This document shows, piece after piece, positions 27,008-35,889 of a stretch of 64,000 bases of DNA (position 1 is its first letter; each line of letters starts with the position of its first letter). The stretch comes from Bog-159 sp963756605 (lineage in GTDB: Bacteria; Acidobacteriota; Terriglobia; Bryobacterales; Bryobacteraceae). The notes beneath the pieces were generated by a model, which saw only the letters and a list, made by a program, of their open reading frames with translations, was not told where the DNA came from and made no database searches. Location: NCBI GenBank assembly GCA_963756605.1, contig CAVWOT010000019.1, positions 428,866 through 492,865 of the forward strand. The letters are read 5' to 3'. The position numbers and the translations under genes are program-made.

Positions 27008-28165
27008 AATGCCGATCTCTTCCATTTTATACTTCCAACGAAAGATCACGGGGTCGGCATTGATTTCTCCAAAGTAGAGATGGATGCGATCAATCAGCTC
27101 CTGCTTGCTCGCGACGCGAATGCCACGCAGCATCGTGCGGGCCATCTTGCTGAACATGGTTTCCACGATATTGAGCCACGAGCCGTGCTTCGGTGTAAAG
27201 ACGAACTCGAACCGTTGCGGGTGCAGGCTCAGGTACGCTTGCGTCTCTTTCGAAATGTGAGCCGAGTGGTTGTCGAGCAACAGGCGAATCCTGGCTGACG
27301 CTGGATATGCGGCATCGAGTTTCCCCAGTAGGGCGATGAAATCTACGCTGGCGTGGCGATCACTGATGATCTCCGTAACCCGACCGGTATGCAGATCCAG
27401 ACCGGCGAGTAACGACACCGTCCCCAGTCTTTTGTACTCGTAGTCCCGGAGATGACTCGGGTACTGATGGGGCACGGGCGGCCGGTCCGGCGTAGTCGGT
27501 GCCAGCGCCTGAATGCCGGGCTTCTCGTCGTACGAGATTGTCACCGTAGACGGCTCCTTCAGTGTGCCTTCCACTAAACCGGCGTTCCCGATTTCCACGT
27601 CCTTATATACGTGCAGAACCTCGATCATCTTCCTTTCAAACTCCGGATCCCGCCGCTCCACGTAGTAGCGGATCTTGTGCGGCCGGACCTCGCCCTGCGT
27701 CATTATCCGATGCAGTTTCGACCGGCTCAGTCCGCGCAAGCTGGGATGGCTGGCTGCCATGCAGTGCTTCCGCACGTGGCTCTGCAGCAGCGCGTAGGTC
27801 CACAGTTCGTATGCATAGCCGAGATCCTTCGGCTTTTGGCAGGCGCAATGCAACACCCAGGCAATGGCATCATCCGGGATGCGGCGGCACTTGCCTGGTC
27901 GCGGTAATTCTCCCAGCGCCGCATCCATGCCGAACTGGAGGAACTTGCGGACACACAACGCGACCGTGTGACGATTCACTCCGTTGGCAATCGCCACCGC
28001 ATTGGCGCTCATTCCGTTGGCGCACTCCAAGAGAATGGCTGCGTGAAGCACCTGTCGCTTCTCCGCGGTGCGGGATCGCCGGAGATCCTCCAGTCGTTCC
28101 CGATCCGCCGCCGAGAGGATCAATGGTTGTCGTTTCGTGACGAATGGCATAAACCATTCTGCCAC
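27002..28165 (-). CDS. IS630 family transposase
   Basis: 387 residues. The N-terminal half has helix-turn-helix regions (NGMSANAVAIANGVNRHTVA), a Homeo-like second helix set (LRGLSRSKLHRIM) and a DDE core. The catalytic triad is visible as Asp in TISYDEKPG, Asp in LLLDNHSAHIS and Glu in SWLNIVE. No stops or frameshifts, so it may still be active. Start is at 28165 or at an internal Met at 28150. It cuts at TA targets, in line with the duplicated TA flanks. Confidence 0.93.
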   Translation of the reverse strand: MAEWFMPFVTKRQPLILSAADRERLEDLRRSRTAEKRQVLHAAILLECANGMSANAVAIANGVNRHTVALCVRKFLQFGMDAALGELPRPGKCRRIPDDAIAWVLHCACQKPKDLGYAYELWTYALLQSHVRKHCMAASHPSLRGLSRSKLHRIMTQGEVRPHKIRYYVERRDPEFERKMIEVLHVYKDVEIGNAGLVEGTLKEPSTVTISYDEKPGIQALAPTTPDRPPVPHQYPSHLRDYEYKRLGTVSLLAGLDLHTGRVTEIISDRHASVDFIALLGKLDAAYPASARIRLLLDNHSAHISKETQAYLSLHPQRFEFVFTPKHGSWLNIVETMFSKMARTMLRGIRVASKQELIDRIHLYFGEINADPVIFRWKYKMEEIGIV

Positions 28166-28180
28166 AGAAATGTTCTTATT

Positions 28181-28206
28181 GGATAGATTTCAACAGAACG
28201 TTAATT
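28181..28206 (-). repeat. IS630 right terminal inverted repeat
   Basis: Read on the minus strand it begins AATTAACGTTCTGTTGAAA. It matches the left end over the perfect 11-base core, followed outside by the TA at 28207-28208. Confidence 0.85.
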
Positions 28207-28208
28207 TA

Positions 28209-28640
28209 GTGCGCACCGATGAGCACGGCCGGCGCCATCTGTTCTTCTTTGCGGTTTTCAACCAGAACGAAGGTGACCCGGTCTTCGGCCCGAAGACGTT
28301 AGATAAATGGACGCAGTACACATTCGCCCGAAAAGGCTGATCCGCACCGGAGACACCTGGTACCTCTGATATGAGGGAACCAACCATTGGGATGCACCCA
28401 CGCGGAATGCGGACGGCACCGCCAATCGAAGCTGGTGGGATACGGTAGGACTGGCCAGATCCAAGGACCTGGTAAATCGGGAATACTATCCGCGCAATCC
28501 GGCGCTTTGCCTGGATTGGGCGTGAGCAAGGAACAGTCTGACGACGGCTGGGTCGGCTGGCCGCGAATGTTGATCCGGGATCAGATGGGCTACTTTTCTT
28601 ACACGGCGGACGCAATATTGGTCGGCGCGCCATACCTATC
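28209..28640 (+). pseudogene. GH43-like glycoside hydrolase, right fragment
   Basis: Continues the left fragment in frame: VRTDEHGRRHLFFFAVFNQN to a stop at 28340. In the next frame, LIRTGDTWYL, a TGA at 28367-28369, then YEGTNHWDAPTRNADG and VGLARSKDLVNREYYPRNPA follow. After about 28500 another frame continues as PGLGVSKEQSDDGWVGWPRM and MGYFSYTA. The TGA stands where a Trp is expected in W-YEG. At least two frameshifts and one nonsense codon show decay independent of the IS insertion. Confidence 0.6.
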
Positions 28641-28739
28641 CACCAACTTACAAACTGGCGCTCCGAAGGCGACGATCGATTGGCTGAGGAGTGAAGGCCG
28701 CGCACGAAACGCCGGGAGTGGTTAAGAGTTCGTTCGTCG

Positions 28740-30310
28740 GGCCCTGGGAATGGGCGCCAGGGCTCCTGTACTCGCGCCGCCAAGCCGGTTCCGCCCGCGG
28801 CCACGCCTGCCGCGTTGAGCGCCGCGCCTGAAGATAGCACCGGCATCGGAACGGGATTATACAACAGCTATCTGCCGAGCGTGAAGACGCTTTACTTGTG
28901 CGGGCGGCAAGGCCAGCGCTATGCGCCTTCGGAAGAGACTACCCGCGCTTGGCTTGCACCGGCAGATTGACAGCCTCATGTCGGCCAACCGCCAGCTCTA
29001 CCTCAAAAATCGGCGGGAAGGTGGGGGCGGGTTGGCCGATGTGCCGCCCGCCATTAACGATCAACTGCATTGGAGCGAGGTTTCTACTCCGCAGCGCAAA
29101 CCCGCCTATGTCTTTGGGACAGTTTCTTCAGCGCCCTACTGGTCTGTCAGGAGGACAAGCCTAAAGCCTTCGCGCTGGTGCGCGACATCACCTCGTGGCA
29201 GAACGACCAGGGAAGGTTCGCGCAATACGGCCAGTGGCTTCCGCGGCCGAACAACTGGATCTTGCCGGTAGCCTGGGGTCACACCCAATCTCCGGTGGGG
29301 GCGCTGGCCACCTGCCAAGATTTACCCGCGGCGGCCAATCGGGAGTTCCTGGCGGACATTTATCCGCGGCTGCTGAAGAACCATCGATGGTGGTTCCGCG
29401 ACCGCGGGGACGGTAAGCCGTGACGTGGCCGAGATCCCTACCAGGACCGCCAGCAGGCCGCCTATTTTGAGTCTCATGACGACAGCCCGCAATGGTAGCA
29501 TGTCGCGCATACAACAAGGCTACCCACCCGTACGAGCTCGAAACCGTGGAGCGCAACTGCCTGTATACGACGGACGCCTGGTTACTCGCCTGGATGGCCC
29601 GGGAACTGGGCCGCCCGCGCGACGCCCAGGAACTCGAGCGGGGGCAAGCCGCCATGGCCGGGCGGATCAATCAACTGCTTTGGGACGAGCGCCGGCGATG
29701 CTACTTCAACCGGCGCTGGGCGCCACAGGACGGCAACTGCTTCGAATCCGCATTGGCGCGGGATATTTTTTTGTCGCATGCCCGGCCGGGTCGCCCGGAA
29801 GGAACGCGCCGAGGCGCTTAATGGGCCGTTCTACGATCCCAACAAGTCGCGGGCCCTGGATTCTACCCAACATCAGCCGCGACGATCCTCTGTTTCCCAA
29901 ACGGCACTATTGGCGGGGAAAGGTCTGGGCGCCCATCAACTGGCTGGTCTATCAAGGCTCCAAGACTTACGATTGGGAACGCGAAGCCCGGCCTGCTGGC
30001 AGCCTCCAGCGCCAAATGTTCCTCCGGCCATGGCGCTCATTGCGGCCGAGGACTTGATCGCCGTGAACCCCTGGCATGCATCGCGGTTCGGCCAATCTGG
30101 CGCTGGAGGAGGATGCCGAGATCCGGCGGTACCCCGTGGCAGGGGCCGTGTACGACGTCTCGCTGACGGACCCGCTGAGATCCGCCAAGTGAAATGCGCC
30201 GGCTCGATGGTATCGGCCAAGGTGCGCACCAGCCGGCGTGTGACGGTACCGGTCGTCAACGGCACGCGACAACGCTTGTCGGCGGGAGTCACGAAGACTG
30301 GCAGCGAGCT
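28740..30310 (+). pseudogene. GH63-like (alpha/alpha)6-barrel glycosidase, multiply frameshifted
   Basis: Recognisable blocks appear in changing frames along the plus strand: WDSFFSALLVCQEDKPKAFA (near 29110), PRLLKNHRWWFRDR, FESHDDSPQW (near 29470), YTTDAWLLAWMARELGRP and LWDERRRCYFNRRW (29565-29720), then YWRGKVWAPINWLVYQG (near 29910). This order fits GH63/trehalase-like alpha-glucosidases. At least four frame changes make it non-functional. The end near 30310 is set by the fading of homology. Confidence 0.65.
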
Positions 30311-30333
30311 TTAGAGCGCATTCGGAGTGTTTT

Positions 30334-30453
30334 TTAACGTCGCCGTTCCAGCACGCGAATCATTCCCGCCAGGCACAAGCGCGCGATCCCGAACGCCAGC
30401 GGAAAAGTCGTCCCCGCCAGCAAAACCAGAGCTAAGAAGCCAAGTTCATTCAT
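30334..30453 (-). CDS. 39-residue single-helix membrane protein
   Basis: MNELGFLALVLLAGTTFPLA continues with a second hydrophobic half (FGIARLCLAGMIRV) and a positively charged LERRR end. AAGGA lies 7 bases before the ATG at 30453, with the correct spacing. It follows the L,D-transpeptidase gene by 11 bases on the same strand, so the two are probably co-transcribed. The charged tail should be cytoplasmic. Function unknown. Confidence 0.6.
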   Translation of the reverse strand: MNELGFLALVLLAGTTFPLAFGIARLCLAGMIRVLERRR

Positions 30454-30464
30454 CGGAGTTTCCT

Positions 30465-31034
30465 TTACTGACCGCCTGCTATCACCGTGCCCGCCGGTCC
30501 ACGATTGGCGGCCACTTGCTGCGGGGCTGCGGCTACGCCGAATATGCGCGACACTTCGTCCGTTCGTTCCGCGTACAGTTCCACTGGGTCGCCCACCGCC
30601 ACCAGTCCGAACAATATTTCTACGTCGGCGTTGCGCATACGGATGCATCCGTGCGATGCGGGGTGCCCGATCGAACTCGGATTGCTGGTGCCATGAATGC
30701 CGTAGCCCTTGCGGCTCAGCCCGATCCAGCGCGGCCCGAGCGGGTTGCGCTTGCCCGGCGGCACCACTTTGCCCGGCCCATACCAGGTCGGATGAGAGAC
30801 GCGCGCCACCACCGTGAAGCTGCCAGCCGGGCTGGGTGTAGCCTTTGCGCCCACGGCTACTGGAAAGATCTTCGTCACGTGCCCGTCTTCCACCAGCGCC
30901 AGTGCGCGGTCCGGAATGCTCACCACAATCCGCCGCGCCGCTGTTTGGGTCTCCTGCGCCATCGCTTCGCCGGCCGCCACAAACAGCGCCGCCAGCGCCT
31001 CGCCATACCTCAATTGCCGCCGCCTGTCTCGCAT
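30465..31034 (-). CDS. L,D-transpeptidase (YkuD domain), periplasmic
   Basis: About 189 residues from ATG 31034 (another ATG at 31061 adds 9). A signal peptide (RRRQLRYGEALAALFVAAG) precedes the YkuD domain. RIVVSIPDRALALVEDG opens it, and PVAVGAKATPSPAGSFTV, YGIHGTSNPSSIG and the catalytic SHGCIRM follow (Cys nucleophile, His and Ser). The enzyme crosslinks peptidoglycan stems or anchors proteins. It lies next to decayed DNA but is intact, with a 39-residue membrane protein gene directly downstream. Confidence 0.9.
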   Translation of the reverse strand: MRDRRRQLRYGEALAALFVAAGEAMAQETQTAARRIVVSIPDRALALVEDGHVTKIFPVAVGAKATPSPAGSFTVVARVSHPTWYGPGKVVPPGKRNPLGPRWIGLSRKGYGIHGTSNPSSIGHPASHGCIRMRNADVEILFGLVAVGDPVELYAERTDEVSRIFGVAAAPQQVAANRGPAGTVIAGGQ

Positions 31035-31213
31035 CTGATTGCCTCCGTTCACAGCCGGCATAAATGCAGTCCACCTACCAGCGCTAACCTGCTGATTTTG
31101 GGTGCGGCGCGATGCTTCGGCGTGTCTGGCCGAACACGTAGCGTGAAAGATACAGCCGATCTGTGACTGCGGAGCGCGCTCCGTCGACGCTACGCCGCAC
31201 GTGCCTGTTGTGG

Positions 31214-32557
31214 CTAAGGCTCTCCCATGCGCAGAATAATCAGATCCTGGAGATTGCCGATCGCTCCCGGCAGAATATCCACGATTTCGAAATACCGTGA
31301 CCAGTTACGCAAAATGAATTCGTGCGAGACGAACACATTGCAATAATAGCCAGGGTCCGCCACGCCGGTCTCGTCGAGATCTTTACTTGGCCCGGCGTTG
31401 TAAAAGCCCGAGTTATCGGTACGCCAGGTTGAATATCGGTTCCAGGGCAGGCGGCCTCGCCACCACGCTATATCTCCAAATGTGGTTAAGAGAATTATGG
31501 CATTCGGTTTCGCGATCCGCTGCAGTTCCCGCAGCCACTTGATTTGATCGTCCTCGCCTAGATGGGTGAGTACGGAAATGCCATAAATGAGATCGAAAGT
31601 AGCGGCGGCGACTGGCGCCGGCGGCTGCGACTTGGCCGCAATGAACTCGCCCAGCGGAAGAGTCTGGCGGCACCAGGCGATGGCTTGCGGATCAATATCC
31701 ATGCCGGTGACGCTTGTGGCGCCGCTGCCGGCAACGTAGCGGAGCACCCGTCCGGAACCGCAACCCCAATCGAGCACGTGGCCAAAACCAGTGATCGATT
31801 TTGAAAAATATTCTTCGAGTACCCGCTCGAGCCTGACAAACACGGTGGAGCCCTCGCGTATGAAACTGGCTGCATCTTCCGCGCCATGGACGCGTTTGCG
31901 CAGCGCCGCCGGTGGGAGGGACGCGGCCCTTTCGAGATAGTGAATGGTCTGATGAGGATCGAAAGGGCGCCGCGAACCGGCGTGCTGAAAAGAAAACTCG
32001 TGCGCGCCGGAAGCGCCGGAAAGCGGACCTTGCGCGCGAAACCCGAAACCAGTCTCGTCGCGAACCAATCCGATCATGCGGGCGATGTCATCGCGGGGGT
32101 GACGAGTCAACCGAAGCGTGGCGCCATTATGGGCGATCTCGAAGGGCACTGGAATAGCGCGGGGAGGCACGCACCATCCGTCCAGCGCCAACCCCGTTTC
32201 CGACACGTTAAGGTTGTCGATCGACCAGAGGCCTCTGGCGAGCACGGAAGAGACCAGCAGGCGATAGCTCAATCCAGGCAAGACGCACACGCCGTTGTTG
32301 AGGACCGGGCCGCCGCCGGCGAAGCGCACCGTTAGATCGCCATCGAGTTGGGGAAGGCCGTACGAAAAGCCGTGACAGCCATCGCCGATGTGGGCATCCA
32401 ACAGATCCTGGCGAAATTCCGAACAGCCAATGGTGGCGACGATATCTCCGTTAATGCAGATATCCACGATAGCCGGCGAATTCGGGTTTTGATCGTCGTA
32501 TGCCCAGCCTCGTATGCAGCCGGCATCGACGGTATCGAGAAACCCTGTTTTTGCCAT
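31214..32557 (-). CDS. SAM-dependent methyltransferase with N-terminal beta-sandwich domain
   Basis: 447 residues. The N-terminal half holds a repeated-looking beta-rich unit (IRGWAYDDQNPNSPAIVDI, then FRQDLLDAHIGDGCHGFSYG). Such units occur at the ends of surface-polysaccharide glycosyltransferases. The C-terminal half is a class I methyltransferase: motif I VLDWGCGSGRVLRYVAG, acidic post-I residue in GMDIDP, and DLIYGISVLTHLGED. It probably acts on glycans or other surface molecules. It is monocistronic. Confidence 0.85.
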   Translation of the reverse strand: MAKTGFLDTVDAGCIRGWAYDDQNPNSPAIVDICINGDIVATIGCSEFRQDLLDAHIGDGCHGFSYGLPQLDGDLTVRFAGGGPVLNNGVCVLPGLSYRLLVSSVLARGLWSIDNLNVSETGLALDGWCVPPRAIPVPFEIAHNGATLRLTRHPRDDIARMIGLVRDETGFGFRAQGPLSGASGAHEFSFQHAGSRRPFDPHQTIHYLERAASLPPAALRKRVHGAEDAASFIREGSTVFVRLERVLEEYFSKSITGFGHVLDWGCGSGRVLRYVAGSGATSVTGMDIDPQAIAWCRQTLPLGEFIAAKSQPPAPVAAATFDLIYGISVLTHLGEDDQIKWLRELQRIAKPNAIILLTTFGDIAWWRGRLPWNRYSTWRTDNSGFYNAGPSKDLDETGVADPGYYCNVFVSHEFILRNWSRYFEIVDILPGAIGNLQDLIILRMGEP

Positions 32558-32629
32558 TCAGATTTCCGGGGCGATATGGAATCGGCCCAGCCAGCCCTAT
32601 TTTAAGATTGAAGCGAACCTGAGGGCCGC

Positions 32630-33514
32630 TCAGCCTTTCAAGTCCTGAAAGGCTTCTTCGATCTCGTGCTTGGCTTCCGGCGTGGGGACCGATAACGGCA
32701 GACGCGGTGGGCCGCCGTAGTAGCCGTTAAGGTCCATCGCGTGCTTCAGGCCGGGAATGCCGTATTTGGTGGTGATTAGCGCGGCGGCGCGCGCGATGCG
32801 GTTCTGCCAGTCGCGGGCGGCCTCGTCTTCGCGCGTGCGGTACGCCTCCCAGATGGCGATGCAGGCGTACGGCGCGGCGTTAGCGAATGCCAGGATCCCG
32901 CCGGTAGCGCCCATCAGCAATGCAGGCCACAGGGTGGGCGCCGAACCGACCGTCACCTGGAAACCGGGGCGCGATTCCCGCATCATCTGCATCACCTTCT
33001 CCATGTTTCCGGAGCTTTCCTTGATGCCGATGATGTTCGGATGGTGGGACAACTCCACCACGGCCGAGGCGGGGATATCGAGTGCGGTCGCCTGCGGGAA
33101 ATTGTAGATGATCACCGGAATGCGCGACTGGTCGGCCACCGCGCGGTAATAGAGGGTCTGCGCGTCGGCGCGGTTCAGCAGGTTCTTGTAATAATGCGGG
33201 GTTTTGACCAGCGCGGCCTTGTAGCCCAGTTCCGCCGCGCGGTTGGTGAGACACACGGTCTCGCGCACGCTTTCGACGCCGGTGCCCGCGATCAGCAGCT
33301 TTTCGGGTGCGGCATAACGCGCCACCATTTCCCACAGTTCGATTTTCTCTTCGGCCGAGAGCAGGACGCTCTCACCGGTGGAGCCGGTCACCACGTACCC
33401 GGCGAGCGTGGTGCGATTCCATTTTTCGATATTGTGTTGGACCTTGGCGGCGTAGATGTTGCCGGCGTGGTCGAAGGGGGTGGTGATGGGGGGGATGATG
33501 CCTTGTAGTTTCAT
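32630..33514 (-). CDS. Dihydrodipicolinate synthase family lyase
   Basis: 294 residues, the usual DapA/NAL length. The TIM barrel shows PITTPFDHAGNI at the start, GSTGESVLLSAEEK (substrate carboxylate site), Tyr in IIYNFPQA and the Schiff-base Lys in IGIKESSGN. These are the catalytic residues of pyruvate-dependent aldolases. It might be dihydrodipicolinate synthase, N-acetylneuraminate lyase or a related 2-keto-acid aldolase, and no lysine-pathway neighbours help. It starts 15 bases after the unknown HEPN partner gene. Confidence 0.85.
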   Translation of the reverse strand: MKLQGIIPPITTPFDHAGNIYAAKVQHNIEKWNRTTLAGYVVTGSTGESVLLSAEEKIELWEMVARYAAPEKLLIAGTGVESVRETVCLTNRAAELGYKAALVKTPHYYKNLLNRADAQTLYYRAVADQSRIPVIIYNFPQATALDIPASAVVELSHHPNIIGIKESSGNMEKVMQMMRESRPGFQVTVGSAPTLWPALLMGATGGILAFANAAPYACIAIWEAYRTREDEAARDWQNRIARAAALITTKYGIPGLKHAMDLNGYYGGPPRLPLSVPTPEAKHEIEEAFQDLKG

Positions 33515-33529
33515 AGGTTAGTTATCCGA

Positions 33530-33913
33530 TTACGAAATACGGTAAACGTAAGCGTCTTCCACCCAGCGCTTGCCGATCATCTGTCCGCCCAGCCGCATGC
33601 CTTCCACCGTTCTTGCTTTGCCGAAGATCCTGCGCAGCGCGCGAACGGTGGAATCCGTCGTGGGCAAAATCAGAATCGTTGGAGTCTTTTCGACCGGAAA
33701 ATCCGCGGCAACCAGCGCATCGAAGACCAGGCCTGAAGCTTTGCCCGGGCCGGCCGCATCGAGTTGCCGGGATGACAGGAGGAGCCGCCAGTCGCCATAC
33801 TCGTCGAATAGAATCCAAGCCGCGACACGCACCTTTACCCCAGCCTTATCCAGAATGCGAAGGATTTCGGCGCCCGCATTGAGGTCCACGTTTACCAATA
33901 ACGCTTGACCCAT
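33530..33913 (-). CDS. Unknown protein paired with a HEPN gene
   Basis: 127 residues: GQALLVNVDLNAGAEILRIL, then an alternation of strands and helices ending GKRWVEDAYVYRIS. It has no nucleotidyltransferase (MNT) motif, so it is not the classical HEPN partner, and I do not recognise the fold. The start (33913) lies 22 bases inside the end of the HEPN coding sequence when the HEPN frame is corrected. This implies translational coupling and a shared role. Confidence 0.7.
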   Translation of the reverse strand: MGQALLVNVDLNAGAEILRILDKAGVKVRVAAWILFDEYGDWRLLLSSRQLDAAGPGKASGLVFDALVAADFPVEKTPTILILPTTDSTVRALRRIFGKARTVEGMRLGGQMIGKRWVEDAYVYRIS

Positions 33914-34306
33914 TTCATTACTCCCCGATTTCTGTCGCCGATCGCTTCAATCAGCGCCCGTGCGCTTTGCTCGGAATGCTTGTCATAGCGGCTTTGCTCC
34001 GACCATTCTCGCACGTCATTCCAGTACTTTCGGAATAGCGGATCAGCCTGCGCTGCCGCCAATTTGCTCGTCTTGCAATTCGGCGACCTTTACGAGTTCA
34101 CCGAGATCGTACGTATGGCTGGCGTTAACTCTCTTCTTCTCCGGAAATTCATACCGCTGCGTCCCCCTGGCAATGCATGCCTTGAGCGCGCATTCCACCG
34201 CGTATCCGACCAAATAATAAGCTCCATCCGGCAGTCCCGCTTTCAGCAAAGCCCGGGCCTCCGCGAGACGCACCCAGGACAACGCCCGCAGATCCCTCCG
34301 GTCCAT
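33892..34306 (-). pseudogene. HEPN-domain protein, frameshifted by one base
   Basis: MDRRDLRALSWVRLAEARAL starts at 34306, then LVGYAVECALKACIA and an RVNASH motif (Arg59, His64), the R-x4-H pattern of HEPN RNases. After LQDEQ the frame stops at 34043. Moving one base at the AAA run (TTT at 34063-34065 on the plus strand) gives LAAAQADPLFRKYWNDVREW and a stop at 33892, overlapping the next gene by 22 bases. Either the gene is disabled or one base was added in sequencing. Confidence 0.75.
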
Positions 34307-34373
34307 CTGGAAATATGGTACCGAACATTCGCGAGCGCGGGATCGCACCATGCGAGAATGCCTTTGAACGCCG

Positions 34374-35165
34374 ATGTTCTCGATCGAGATAGAGTGCCCG
34401 CCCGAGCGGATGGACCTGGCCATCGCCGAGCTTTGGGAAGCGGGCGCGGGCGGCATCGTCGAACTGAGCGACACCCGGCTGCGCGCCTTCTTCGAAGACG
34501 AATGGGATCGCGGAGCGCTCATCGGCCAGTTTCATCCGGTGAACTGGCGGCAGGAAGAGGAGTGCGACTGGGTGGCCGCGTCGCAGGCCGACTGGGAGCC
34601 TATCCTGGTGGGCGAGCGCTTCTTTCTGGTCCCGGAGTGGCGTGGCGATCCGGCGCCCGACGGGCGGTTCCGTATCGCGGTGAATCCGGGGATGGCGTTC
34701 GGCACCGGCAGGCACGAAACCACGCAGTTGTGCCTGGAGGCGCTGGAGAAGTATGTACGTCCGGGTATGCACATGCTGGATGTGGGGACCGGATCCGGCA
34801 TACTGGCACAAGCTGCGGCGCTGTTGGGGGCGGAGCCAGTGTGGGCGTGCGACATCGACCCTGAGGCGGTGGAGATCGCGCGCGGTAATGCCGGCGCTAA
34901 CGTGTTCGTGGGATCAGTGGACGCGGTGAGGTCCGCCGCGGCGGGATTGATCACGGCCAACATCAGTCCGGAGGCCATCATTGGGCTGGCCCCGGACTTG
35001 CTGCGCTGCCTGTGCGCAGGCGGTGTAGCGTTGCTCAGCGGCTTCAACGGGTGGGAGGTCCCCGCGGTGGCGGCGGGATTAGAGGGCGGCCGGGTTCTGG
35101 AGACGGGCTACAAAGGGGACTGGGCGCTGCTGGTGGTTGGACATAAACTCGATGGCGGAATCTAG
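34374..35165 (+). CDS. prmA: Ribosomal protein L11 methyltransferase
   Basis: 263 residues, typical PrmA length. An N-terminal substrate-recognition domain precedes the conserved linker NPGMAFGTGRHETTQLCL. Motif I LDVGTGSGILAQAA, the acidic WACDIDPEAVEIARGN and the NPPF-like region ITANISPEA follow. It methylates lysines and the N-terminus of L11. It runs opposite to the HEPN cassette and has no adjacent ribosomal genes. No strong ribosome binding site is seen before 34374. Confidence 0.9.
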   Translation: MFSIEIECPPERMDLAIAELWEAGAGGIVELSDTRLRAFFEDEWDRGALIGQFHPVNWRQEEECDWVAASQADWEPILVGERFFLVPEWRGDPAPDGRFRIAVNPGMAFGTGRHETTQLCLEALEKYVRPGMHMLDVGTGSGILAQAAALLGAEPVWACDIDPEAVEIARGNAGANVFVGSVDAVRSAAAGLITANISPEAIIGLAPDLLRCLCAGGVALLSGFNGWEVPAVAAGLEGGRVLETGYKGDWALLVVGHKLDGGI

Positions 35166-35297
35166 CATGTGTAGCACCCGACGGCATTTTCCAGCAAGCC
35201 CGCCAAGGCGCGTGGGGCCTCTTGGCGAGAGGGGCATCCTGCACCTCCACGGCGATGGCGTACGGCTGGAGCGTCATAACCGCCCGCCCGCGCCGGC

Positions 35298-35450
35298 GAC
35301 AACATTGAAACCTTCGCGCGGGCGACAGAGGACGAGTTTCTGTCGGAATACCGCCGGAAATATCCGGTACCTGTTTATCGCAGACCGACTGTGGTGGATG
35401 AACTTTTACAGGTTTTTTACAGGCCCGCCACCGGGCGCTTGCCAGAATAG
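35298..35450 (+). pseudogene. Possible 3' remnant of an unknown gene
   Basis: A coherent plus-strand stretch reads DNIETFARATEDEFLSEYRR and then YPVPVYRRPTVVDELLQVFY before a stop at 35448-35450. There is no start codon or domain in front of it. The rest of the 35166-35487 gap holds nothing I can assign. Confidence 0.3.
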
Positions 35451-35487
35451 GTGAAAATATTCAGATGACGTGTAACGGAGTATTGGG

Positions 35488-35889
35488 ATGTCTGGCGGTA
35501 CAATCCTGATAGTGGAGGATGCCGCTTCGTGGGCCACCACCCTGGAAGTGGCGTTCCTGGCGATTCCGGACATCGCCGTGACTGTACTGGCCACGGCGCA
35601 GGATGCTTTGCGCCTGCTCGCCAGCGGAGAGTGCGCCGTCAGCGCCGTCGTCACCGACCTCAACATGCCGCGCATGGACGGATTCGAATTCATCGAGCGG
35701 ATCCGCGCGGAACCGCGCCATCAACGGCTGCCCATCATCGTCGTCAGCGGCGATACGGATCCCCGCACGCCCGCGCGTCTCGCGTCTATCGGCGCGAACG
35801 CCTTTTTTCCGAAACCCTATTCACCCGCCCTAGTGCGGCTCAAACTGGAGCAACTCCTCGATGAAAAATCTGCCGATCAATCGCCCTAG
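35488..35889 (+). CDS. Single-domain response regulator
   Basis: 133 residues: acidic pair in ILIVEDA, phospho-acceptor Asp in VVTDLNMPRMDGFEF, Ser in IIVVSGDTD and Lys in FFPKPYSPA. No output domain. It is the first gene of a four-gene operon and overlaps the porin-like gene by 29 bases. The kinase at the end of the operon is the natural partner. GGAG lies about 11 bases before the ATG. Confidence 0.9.
   Translation: MSGGTILIVEDAASWATTLEVAFLAIPDIAVTVLATAQDALRLLASGECAVSAVVTDLNMPRMDGFEFIERIRAEPRHQRLPIIVVSGDTDPRTPARLASIGANAFFPKPYSPALVRLKLEQLLDEKSADQSP

Larger units (their letters stand above)
26982..28206 (-). mobile_element. IS630 family insertion sequence, complete, TA target duplication
   Basis: 1225 bases holding one transposase gene. 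The ends are inverted repeats at 26982-27007 and 28181-28206 sharing 17 of 26 positions, with the 11-base core CGTTCTGTTGA identical. TA lies at 26980-26981 and again at 28207-28208, the expected IS630 duplication. Excision plus one TA removed restores a continuous hydrolase frame, so both ends are certain to within a base or two. Confidence 0.93.

Noticed and set aside
35044..35277. 77-residue minus-strand open frame in the prmA 3' region
   Set aside because: Antisense and proline-rich, typical of GC-rich shadow frames.
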